DNA from: Nitrospirota bacterium
Lineage (GTDB): Bacteria; Nitrospirota; Thermodesulfovibrionia; SZUA-242
NCBI GenBank assembly: GCA_003235715.1
Contig: QJVM01000026.1
Coordinates: 1 to 42,347, forward strand
DNA length: 42,347 nucleotides
Reading direction: 5' to 3'
Part shown: one piece after another, positions 35,901 through 42,347 of the stretch
Layout of the letters: each line of letters begins with the position of its first letter
How positions within the stretch are numbered: the stretch's first letter is position 1
Made by a program: the position numbers and the translations under genes
The notes under the pieces: model-generated
The model's database searches: none
The model's input: the letters and a program-made list of their open reading frames with translations, nothing else
Told to the model about the DNA's origin: nothing

Positions 35901-36869
35901 AGGGCCCTTTCCCTTTCCGTGAATCTTACGAACCAGCTCCTCACCTTTGCCAAGGGCGGGAAGCCCGTGAAGAAGAAAACGGCCCTGGGCCCGGTCATCG
36001 AGAACGCTGTGAAATTCGCCCTGAGCGGTTCGCGATGCGAGCACAGGTTGAAACTGGCTCCAGACCTGTGGCCCGCGGATGTGGACGAGGGACAGATATC
36101 CCAGGTCATTCAGAACATCACCCTGAACGCCAGCGAGGCGATGCCCGCCGGCGGCACCATCGAAGTTCTGGCAGAGAACATGGACCTGCTCCGGAACATT
36201 CATCCCGCCTTTCCCGATGGCGGCAAATACGTCCGCATCGCGATTAAGGACTCTGGCATTGGAATCCCGGAAGGGTATCTGTCAAGGATTTTCGATCCCT
36301 ACTTCACCACCAAGCAGAAGGGAAGCGGCCTCGGGCTGGCCAGCGCCTATTCCATCGTAAAGAACCACAGCGGCACGATTGAGGCACGGTCGGAACATAA
36401 TACCGGGACTTGCTTTTACGTCTTCCTGCCGGCCAGCCCCGCCACGCTTCCGAAAACCGGGCCGTCGGGGACTCCGGACAGAGGGACGCAGCGCAAAGGC
36501 CGTATCCTGCTTATGGATGATGAGGAGATGATCCGGAATGTGGGCCGGAACATGGTCGACGCCCTGGGTCACGAGCTGGTACTCGCAAGTCACGGCGACG
36601 AGGCCGTTGATAGGTACCGGGAAGCCATGACTGCCGGGAGGCCTTTTGACCTTGTCATACTGGATCTTACGGTCAAGGCCGGAATGGGAGGGGAGGAAAC
36701 CCTCCGGCGCCTCCTCAAGATAGACCCGAAAGTGACCGCCGTGGTCTCGAGCGGTTATTCGGACGACCCCATCCTTTCGGATTACCAGGCCTTCGGGTTC
36801 TCGGCCCTGCTGAACAAACCGTACAGCATCAGGGACCTCAAGGAATGCCTGGACAAACACTTGGCCTGA
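32970..36869 (+). CDS. Soluble multi-PAS hybrid histidine kinase
   Basis: The protein has 1299 residues and no membrane helix. It contains about seven successive PAS domains (roughly 36-150, 155-275, 280-405, 410-535, 545-665, 670-790, 795-920), several ending in the PAC motif (for example GTNIDISEAK, GIDETSRKRAEEALRESE). HisKA has phospho-acceptor H943 in GGIAHDFNN. The HATPase domain has KDSGIGIP and GSGLGLASAYSIV. The receiver domain at the end has phospho-acceptor D1232 (VILDLTV). It should sense cytoplasmic signals such as redox or small ligands. No output gene is next to it, only the EAL remnant. The start is not firmly fixed; the ribosome site is weak. Confidence 0.93.
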   Translation: MRPAEVARKPVRNSEHKEKQKVTRTARRPHLTNPDARYRAFIEGSADGFVLCNDQGRILEVNQAYVRASGYTRDELMAMHIQDLEARENAAETTAHIERIRREGSEVFETFHRSKDGTVWPVEVSCAYAPLEGGLLYSHLRDIRHRKKAEEAVRLSERRLSLAMQATNQGWFDMNVQTGEVHVSPEYTRILGYEPAEFSSSFDTWLDNVHPEDQEAVKGVFLECLKSGETQIMDYRRRHKSGNWVWLRSIGKVVEYDTQGKPVRMTGTNIDISEAKQKEEQLVASYQRFEAVFNLVPDPTTITDVNTGEIIDLNEAAAQWFGLSRQEAMGRTTADVFVWENPGDRDRMVREMKAMGRVDDMTFRLRHHSGEVRNVLFSSRFIELNGRQVLLSRAHDITPIKSAEIRLHESEKKYRELVENANSIILMWDAEGRVTFFNRFAQRFFGFTEEEILGKHVVGTIVPETESVTGRDLGHLMREICDDPDRFQDNENENITRDGRRVWVRWRNRAILDHEGQPVGVLSLGIDETSRKRAEEALRESEAMLRQSQSVARVAHYVFNIPAENWSSSEVLDEVFGIDPEYSHTVEGWLEIVHPDQRKEMLDYFTTQVLRDGKPFDRTYRIVRVSDGSPRWVHGLGNLEFDNDGRPVRMFGTIQDITERRNIEDALRESENRLNVILNSVDAYIFIKDLDYRYTYVNRKVCELFNLPKNEILGKGDEAFFSEASVKEVRLSDTPVIERGEIIAREERSLTGPDSRLRAYWVVKVPLRDDSGQITGLCGISTDITDVKNAEEAVRESEARFRQIAETINEVFWVGSPDWNQVHYVSPAYEQVWGRSCASLYAEPLSWLDAVHPEDREAVVEAVAIKSRGGKFGPGFPDYRVMRPDGSTRWIQARVFPVMDEGGNVTRVIGVARDVTERHLLEDERLKVQKLEAIGTLAGGIAHDFNNLLQGVFGYISIAKLSENEPQKVSRMLDEAERALSLSVNLTNQLLTFAKGGKPVKKKTALGPVIENAVKFALSGSRCEHRLKLAPDLWPADVDEGQISQVIQNITLNASEAMPAGGTIEVLAENMDLLRNIHPAFPDGGKYVRIAIKDSGIGIPEGYLSRIFDPYFTTKQKGSGLGLASAYSIVKNHSGTIEARSEHNTGTCFYVFLPASPATLPKTGPSGTPDRGTQRKGRILLMDDEEMIRNVGRNMVDALGHELVLASHGDEAVDRYREAMTAGRPFDLVILDLTVKAGMGGEETLRRLLKIDPKVTAVVSSGYSDDPILSDYQAFGFSALLNKPYSIRDLKECLDKHLA

Positions 36870-36981
36870 CAGAATCAGCGACGGCGGAAAAGCTCGTCGG
36901 GTCATGGCCGGGAAAAGAAGGAACAGAATCACTCCTGCCCCCGTCCTGCCAACGCATGACACGCGAAGCCGTGCGGCGATA

Positions 36982-38295
36982 TCAGAACGATTCCCGCGCC
37001 CTGATCTTGTCCCGGACAATCTGGAGATGGAGACGAAAGTTGTACATAAGGTCGGAATACGTAACAGGGGTATGGCTCCGGTTGACCGCCTCTTCGATCC
37101 GGTCGAGCTGCTCTAGATACTCGCTCACCTTTTCGCGATCAAATCCTGTATCGATCTCCTGCTCGAGGTATCTCAGTTCTCCATAACGTCTGAAGATCCG
37201 TGACCGAACCCGCCAGGTATATATCATGGGAAGAAAACGAAAGACGGGCAGCAATACGGCCACGAGGGGCAGGAGCAGCACGACCATCCGGTCGATAAAT
37301 ACCGCGATCCAGAAGGGAAGGTATCGCTGAAGAAACGGTCGGCCGGACTTGTAGAACTGCCGGGCCACATCGGACAGCGGGAGGTCGGTATCCTTCCCCG
37401 AGGGAAACTCTCCAGCCTTCTGGAAGAGGCCCGACCTGTTATGGACCTGTTCCGCGGCATCCAGCAGGACATAAATGAGGGCGGGGTGCAGGTCGGACCG
37501 GGCCACAAGATTGGCTCGGCTCACGAGGAGCCGCGTGTCACGCTCGGGAATGTTCCGTCCGAAATCCACCGTACCCTGGGGCAGGACCATCGGGGAAAGA
37601 TACGGAAACTTTCGGCCATAACCCTCGGCCCGGTCCAGATCCATGAGCCGGACGCCCGGGGCACGGAGAAGCCGCTGCACGGTTTCAGACTCCACAGCCG
37701 CGACGACGAAGACTGCATCCACGTTCCCGGACATCAGGGCATCTGCCGCCTCACCAGTTGGCAGGTCGAGATACCCGGACGCCGGCTCCAGCATGCCGTT
37801 GGCCTCGAGAAGGACCATGGCCAGAAACCGAAGGCCACTCCCCTCGGGTCCGATGGAAACACGCATTCCCTTCAGACTCGTCAGCCGGTCCAGTACCCTG
37901 GACCCGCGATAGAACACCCATAAGGGCTCGTTGAAAACCGTCCCCAGGGACTGAAGTCCCGGGTATGCCTCGGCCGACGCAATGCCCCCCTGGACCAGGG
38001 CCACGGACACACCCGATCCCGAGTCGGTGAGACGAGAAAGATTCTCCAGAGACCCCGCGGACGTCCGGAGTTCAAGAGTAATCCGGCTGTCCGAAACCAG
38101 ATCCCGGTATTTCTTTCCGAATGTCTGGTAGGCACCATCCTCTGCGCCCGTGCTCATCACGATGGTATTGGGCGGAGCCGGCTCGACAAACTGGTAGGCA
38201 ACCCAGAAAGCCACAATGACGATTAAGACGGCCGGGGCTGTGGTGGTCACCAGATCCCGGGGGGAAGATCTTCGGTTTCGTGATTTATTTATCAT
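36982..38295 (-). CDS. TAXI-type solute-binding protein, membrane-anchored
   Basis: The protein has 437 residues from ATG 38295 (MINKSRNRRS). An N-terminal helix (about 19-37) anchors it. A TAXI-family binding domain follows (TIVMSTGAEDGAYQTFGKKY, A-L-V-Q-G-G, and L-K-G-M-R-V-S-I-G-P-E-G-S-G). A second helix (327-352) then leads to a cytoplasmic helical tail rich in charged residues. Unlike TRAP-associated binding proteins it is tethered at both ends and no TRAP permease gene is nearby, so it may be a sensor or regulatory binding protein. Confidence 0.85.
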   Translation of the reverse strand: MINKSRNRRSSPRDLVTTTAPAVLIVIVAFWVAYQFVEPAPPNTIVMSTGAEDGAYQTFGKKYRDLVSDSRITLELRTSAGSLENLSRLTDSGSGVSVALVQGGIASAEAYPGLQSLGTVFNEPLWVFYRGSRVLDRLTSLKGMRVSIGPEGSGLRFLAMVLLEANGMLEPASGYLDLPTGEAADALMSGNVDAVFVVAAVESETVQRLLRAPGVRLMDLDRAEGYGRKFPYLSPMVLPQGTVDFGRNIPERDTRLLVSRANLVARSDLHPALIYVLLDAAEQVHNRSGLFQKAGEFPSGKDTDLPLSDVARQFYKSGRPFLQRYLPFWIAVFIDRMVVLLLPLVAVLLPVFRFLPMIYTWRVRSRIFRRYGELRYLEQEIDTGFDREKVSEYLEQLDRIEEAVNRSHTPVTYSDLMYNFRLHLQIVRDKIRARESF

Positions 38296-38473
38296 GGCCC
38301 CCGTGCAGCCCCCTTTTGGATACCAGAGTACAGCATGAACCTGCTTATTCCAAAGTCCTTTCCCGGCAGTTTGAGGAACGTTTTGCTGTGCCCCCGCGTC
38401 GCCGGTGGCCAAAGGCTCAGGACCACCAAGCTATGGTGGCCCCTAAGTCAATTCGATTTCTGAAAGACCCTGC

Positions 38474-39148
38474 CTACCGTCGGCTCTCCAGCGCCTTGAG
38501 AACATAGGGGTACAGGGTCTTGACCACAACACGGTGGCCTGCGGCATTGGGGTGAATGCCGTCGGCCAGATTCAGGGAAGGAATCGAGGCCACCCCCTCC
38601 AGCAGAAATGGAACGAGAAGGGCCCCGGTATCCCGGGCCACCGCGGGGTAGACTGCATCAAACTGCGTCGTGTAATCCGGCCCGAGATTGCGAACCATTT
38701 TCATGCCGGCCAGGACGACCACGGCCCCGCTGTCCTGGAGCCGCTGAACAATCGAGGTGATGTTGCTTTTCATGAGACCCACGTCCAGTCCCCGGAGGCC
38801 GTCGTTCCCTCCGATGGCCAGGATGACGATATCGGGCTTCAGCCGCCCCACAACCCAGTCCACCCGCGACAGGGTGCCACTGCTCGTCTCACCGCTCACC
38901 CCGGCATTCACCACCCTCCAGGCCCGGCCCTCTGAAGCCAGTCGTCTCTCGAGAAGAGCCGGCCAGGCCTCGTCTTCGCTCAGTCCGTAGCCTGCGGTGA
39001 GGCTGTCGCCGAGCGCCACGATCGTCCCCTGCCAAACCGGGGTCGGTGCGGGAAGCGCCCCACTCGGGCCCGTTCCGGGCTCCCCACTGCATGCGGCCGC
39101 CATCAGGGCGGTGAGCCCCCAAATCGTCCAGCACCCCAGAAATCTCAT
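38474..39148 (-). CDS. tesA: SGNH/GDSL lipoprotein esterase, TesA-like
   Basis: The protein has 224 residues. A lipoprotein signal ends in LMAAAC (C20). SGNH blocks are intact: block I GDSLTAGYG (S49), block III GGND (N115) and block V DGIHPN (D196, H199). It resembles TesA/arylesterase, an acyl-ester and thioesterase. Its ATG overlaps the ybbP stop by 4 bases, and in E. coli tesA lies next to ybbAP but divergently; here it is in one operon. It differs from E. coli TesA by being lipidated. Confidence 0.92.
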   Translation of the reverse strand: MRFLGCWTIWGLTALMAAACSGEPGTGPSGALPAPTPVWQGTIVALGDSLTAGYGLSEDEAWPALLERRLASEGRAWRVVNAGVSGETSSGTLSRVDWVVGRLKPDIVILAIGGNDGLRGLDVGLMKSNITSIVQRLQDSGAVVVLAGMKMVRNLGPDYTTQFDAVYPAVARDTGALLVPFLLEGVASIPSLNLADGIHPNAAGHRVVVKTLYPYVLKALESRR

Positions 39149-41640
39149 TCGGGTGCCACCTCGCGAAGATAAACCACCGGCTTCTTTCTGAGTGCCGGCA
39201 CGGTCCCGGCCACCCCGGTAGCCAGCACAAGAAGGGCCACAGCCGAGGCGAGGGCTCCCAGCGTTCCGGGAAACGCGTGAAAGTCGATACGGAAAGCCTG
39301 TCGGCAGAGTATCCATACCGACATTTCCGAAAAGACGAACGCCAAACCGCCTGCAAGGGTACCCAGCAACACATGCTCGGCCGCGAACACCCGGAGCACG
39401 AAGCGGCTCTTCGCACCAAGAATCCGGTAATACACGGATTCGCGAAGCCGCACGTGGCGGGTGGCCAGCACCGCGCTGGTAACGATGAGCAGACCGGCCG
39501 CAATCGAAAACCAGCCGAAGAACCGGACGATGACGGACAGGCGACGCATGACCCCGGCAAAAACGTTCACGGTCTCCATGACGTCGATCACGCTGACATT
39601 CGGAAACGAAGAGACCATCCGGCTTTGAAGGGCCGGAAGCTGCCCCGGCGCAACGCGGACCGCGGCAAAGAACGTTTGGGGAGCATCCTCGAGAACTTCC
39701 GGAGGGAAGACAAAGTAGAAGAAGGGACGAACCGAGGAATGCACCCTTTCACGGAAACTGGTGATGCGGGCTTCCAGGGGCACACCCGCGATGGTGAAGG
39801 TGATGGTGTCCCCTATCTCGAGGGAGCGCATTTCGAGGACCTCGGTGAGCACGGAGACCTGGGGCCCGTGGACCTTCGGGTCAAAGAGGGATTTCCCGGC
39901 AACGAGCCGTTCATCTCCAAGAAGCGTGTCGTAGTAGGTGAGGTTGAACTCCCGGGCGAGATTGTCCCGGCGGGATTGCCTCTCCACTTCACGGTCGATG
40001 GGAGTCCCGGAAACAGCGGTCACCCTGGCCCGAACCACCGGATGAAACTCGGCCGAAGCCTCAAGGATCCGGCGGGCCTCGTCGCGCTGCGATGGCTGGA
40101 TATCGAGGAAATAGACGTTCGGGGCCTCGGCCGGATAGGAACCTACAAAGTTCTGAAAAAGATTCAGTTCGAGCAGCCGGATACTGAGTATCACCGTGAG
40201 GGCCGTGACGAGCGTGGTAAGGGTCACGAGCGTTCCGCTGCCGGGCCGTTCCAGGCCCCGAAGGACCAGCCGCGACAGAAGCCGATCCGGTCGGCGCGTG
40301 CGGCTGATCCAGAGCACCAGGACCCCGGCGCCTGCAGAGAGCAGAATCAGGCCTCCCACCCCGGCCACGAACCAGAGACCCGTTCGGGTGTCCTCGATCT
40401 TCCAAAGGACAAGGAGAACGGCAAGGACCGTGACCAGAGCGCCATGGACCACCAGAGGTGTCCGTCCCGTTTCCGGCAGAACCTCGTGCCCGAGAACCGA
40501 TACCGGCCGTACCTCCCGGAGCCGCCGGAGCGGAATGGAAGTGAACACGGCGGTCACGACGGCGCCCATCAAACACCCCTCCAACACGGCCCCCGGCGAA
40601 AGGCCGCCTGAAAGGCCGGGCACGATATCCCTCATCAGGACGGGCAGCAGACGCTGAACCCATGCGCCGCAGAGGATACCCAGGGCTGTACCCGCCGCCG
40701 CTAGAATGCAGACGATGATGGCCGCGAGCCGGGCCACGTATCCGGACGTTGCCCCGAGGGCGCGCATAACCGCCAACGTGTCACGCTTCTCGCGAAGAAG
40801 CGCGGTCAGGGAACTCTGGATACCAAAACCGGCGAGGATAAGCGTAAAGACACCAATCAGGGAAAGAAAGAAGAGAAAATTATCGAGGAAACGCTTTATC
40901 CCGGAGCGGGCGGTTCGGAAGGTCTCCACCCACTCCTCGTCCTTCCGGGCATGGACCCTGAGACGAGCCGCCATAGGGTCGACCCTTTCGCCGTGAAGGG
41001 CCTTAAGCAAAAGCCGGTGTTCCACCCGGCTGCCGGTCCGGACGAGTTGAAGCGCCTCCAGGTCATACGCATGCACGATGATTCGAGGCCCCAGGCTGAA
41101 GGCGTTCAGCGGCCGGTCCGGCTCCCGAATCAGGGTGTCCCGGATCGTAAGCGCCGCGCTCCCGAGTTGGATCGTATCCCCCACCCGCACGCCCAACTGG
41201 TCCAGAAGGGATGGCTCCACGACCACCCCGCCGACCTCGTGCACGCTCTGAAAGGGCCGTCCAGAGCCCACGGTCACCGTGCCGTAAAAGGGATAGTTGT
41301 CGGGCGCCACCAGAATACTCGAAAGGACGAGACGGTCGTTATCCGACGTCCGGGCCATGGAATAGAACTCGTAGAGCCGGGCCGCCTCGGCACGGCCGGA
41401 CGCGACTTCGGCTCTCACCGCCCGGAGCAGGCCTTCTGAAAATTCCCGGTGACTGTGAAGAATCACGTCGCCGGCATGGAGTTCCCGGGCGTCCCTCAGA
41501 AACGAGTCCTGGACCGTGCGACTGAATCCGCCGACCGAGACGAGGGTGACCAGCGCCAGCGTGGTTGAGAGCACAAACAGCACGGCCTGCGGACCGGCCC
41601 GGAGGATTTCCCGGCGTGCCAGGAGAAAGAGACGGTTCAT
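39145..41640 (-). CDS. ybbP: YbbP-like FtsX-family ABC permease
   Basis: The protein has 831 residues and is polytopic, with FtsX-type membrane blocks at about 15-40, 255-400, 450-480 and 710-815 and large extracytoplasmic regions between them. It begins 4 nt after the ybbA stop. YbbA-YbbP belong to the MacB-like type VII ABC superfamily that uses mechanotransmission rather than transmembrane transport. The function of the pair is poorly known; linkage to the TesA-like lipoprotein suggests work on lipids or lipoproteins. Confidence 0.9.
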   Translation of the reverse strand: MNRLFLLARREILRAGPQAVLFVLSTTLALVTLVSVGGFSRTVQDSFLRDARELHAGDVILHSHREFSEGLLRAVRAEVASGRAEAARLYEFYSMARTSDNDRLVLSSILVAPDNYPFYGTVTVGSGRPFQSVHEVGGVVVEPSLLDQLGVRVGDTIQLGSAALTIRDTLIREPDRPLNAFSLGPRIIVHAYDLEALQLVRTGSRVEHRLLLKALHGERVDPMAARLRVHARKDEEWVETFRTARSGIKRFLDNFLFFLSLIGVFTLILAGFGIQSSLTALLREKRDTLAVMRALGATSGYVARLAAIIVCILAAAGTALGILCGAWVQRLLPVLMRDIVPGLSGGLSPGAVLEGCLMGAVVTAVFTSIPLRRLREVRPVSVLGHEVLPETGRTPLVVHGALVTVLAVLLVLWKIEDTRTGLWFVAGVGGLILLSAGAGVLVLWISRTRRPDRLLSRLVLRGLERPGSGTLVTLTTLVTALTVILSIRLLELNLFQNFVGSYPAEAPNVYFLDIQPSQRDEARRILEASAEFHPVVRARVTAVSGTPIDREVERQSRRDNLAREFNLTYYDTLLGDERLVAGKSLFDPKVHGPQVSVLTEVLEMRSLEIGDTITFTIAGVPLEARITSFRERVHSSVRPFFYFVFPPEVLEDAPQTFFAAVRVAPGQLPALQSRMVSSFPNVSVIDVMETVNVFAGVMRRLSVIVRFFGWFSIAAGLLIVTSAVLATRHVRLRESVYYRILGAKSRFVLRVFAAEHVLLGTLAGGLAFVFSEMSVWILCRQAFRIDFHAFPGTLGALASAVALLVLATGVAGTVPALRKKPVVYLREVAPE

Positions 41641-41644
41641 TGGG

Positions 41645-42319
41645 CTAGACTCCGGAACGGACGATACGACCGTCCCGGAGCGTCACCACGCGGTCCGCGC
41701 GGGACGCAATCTCGGTATTGTGGGTCACCAGCACAAGGGTCGACCCCTGTTCGCGCCGAAGCTCAAGCAGAAGCTCGAAGACCGCCGTCCCGTTGGCCGA
41801 ATCAAGGTTGCCCGTGGGCTCATCGGCAAAGATGACCCTTGGCCCGTTCACGAGAGCCCGGCACAGGGCGGTCCGCTGTTTCTCGCCTCCTGAAAGCTGG
41901 TGGGGAAAGCTCTCGATCCGGTCCGACATTCCCACCCGCTCCAGCACCGCAAGCGAGGTTTCCCGGGCCGACGGCACCCCGGCCAACTCGGCCGGAAACA
42001 TGACGTTTTCGAGGACAGTCAGGGAGGGGATGAGATGAAAATTCTGGAAGACAAACCCGATGGCGCTCGTTCGCACAGGAGCCAGATCGTCCTCGTCCAG
42101 GTCCGTGATGTCCCGGCCCTCAAAGAACACGCGGCCCGAGGTCGGCCGGTCGAGTCCGGACAGCATGGAAAGAAGGGTGGTCTTGCCGCTCCCGCTTGCT
42201 CCGCCGATGACCAGAAACTCGCCGGCTTCCACGGCAAGGGACACGTCGCTCAGGACGGTCAGGGAACGGTCACCGATACGGTACGTCTTGGAAATCTCCC
42301 GCGCCTCGATCAGGGCCAT
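41645..42319 (-). CDS. ybbA: YbbA-like ABC transporter ATPase
   Basis: The protein has 224 residues. Walker A is GGASGSGKTTL (39-49), the signature is LSGGEKQR (142-149), and Walker B is VIFADEPTGNLD with catalytic E167. The H-loop sits in LVTHNTE. It belongs to the LolD/MacB/YbbA group that powers FtsX-type permeases. It is the first gene of the ybbA-ybbP-tesA operon on the minus strand; only 28 bases of upstream sequence are in the window. Confidence 0.94.
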   Translation of the reverse strand: MALIEAREISKTYRIGDRSLTVLSDVSLAVEAGEFLVIGGASGSGKTTLLSMLSGLDRPTSGRVFFEGRDITDLDEDDLAPVRTSAIGFVFQNFHLIPSLTVLENVMFPAELAGVPSARETSLAVLERVGMSDRIESFPHQLSGGEKQRTALCRALVNGPRVIFADEPTGNLDSANGTAVFELLLELRREQGSTLVLVTHNTEIASRADRVVTLRDGRIVRSGV

Positions 42320-42347
42320 ACCGTTTCCAGTATCCGCCCGACCCGGA

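Noticed and set aside
38423-38439. Short hairpin (CCACCA/TGGTGG) downstream of tesA as a terminator
   Set aside because: Only 6 bp and no T run; could be chance.

Overview
This 42.3 kb window is GC-rich, densely coded bacterial chromosome. Gene content points to an anaerobic or microaerophilic deltaproteobacterium (Desulfobacterota-like). It has a Split-Soret cytochrome c with a Tat signal, two genes with an in-frame UGA that look like selenoproteins, a complete MoxR/DUF58/Bat operon, and several lipoproteins and RND/Emr exporters. This placement is inferred from gene families; no rRNA or other phylogenetic marker lies in the window. I saw no tRNA, rRNA, CRISPR array or insertion sequence.

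Layout. (1) 1-4.5 kb, plus strand: the 3' part of an MsrA-MsrB fusion, an OmpR-type response regulator and its membrane histidine kinase, a small exported protein of unknown function, and an exported MsrA. The catalytic cysteine codon of this MsrA is TGA, followed by a SECIS-like hairpin. Together this looks like a methionine-sulfoxide repair island with its own two-component system. (2) 4.5-7.3 kb, minus: an EmrAB-type exporter. (3) 7.5-9.9 kb, minus: a PCuAC copper chaperone, a DUF2318 cysteine-rich lipoprotein, Split-Soret cytochrome c and a small exported protein, suggesting periplasmic metal and redox chemistry. (4) 10.0-18.1 kb, minus: moxR, DUF58, DUF4381-like, batA, a batB-batC fusion, batD and batE, with very tight spacing. 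(5) 18.2-23.8 kb: a mixed accessory stretch with a lipoprotein hydrolase, an AT-richer intergenic region, an exported coiled-coil protein, a second selenoprotein candidate (DsbA/FrnE-like, UPFC active site), a PF03640 secreted protein, a decayed tautomerase, an acidic hypothetical protein, a methyltransferase and a GNAT. (6) 23.8-30.4 kb, minus: tetR, outer-membrane factor, membrane fusion protein and RND pump, with a palindromic operator candidate before tetR. (7) 30.6-32.4 kb, plus: a HicB-like small protein coupled to a YkgJ-type Cys-cluster protein, then a zinc-ribbon/HEAT protein. (8) 32.4-38.3 kb: an EAL-domain remnant, a soluble seven-PAS hybrid histidine kinase and a membrane-anchored TAXI-type binding protein. 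(9) 38.4-42.3 kb, minus: ybbA, ybbP and a tesA-like lipoprotein esterase in one operon.

The strongest unusual signal is the pair of recoded UGA codons at 3902-3904 (plus strand) and 21097-21099 (minus strand). Each sits exactly at the redox-active cysteine position of a thiol-oxidoreductase family. Each is followed at the expected distance by a perfect 7-bp hairpin whose loop begins with GG. A standard gene caller would truncate or split both genes.
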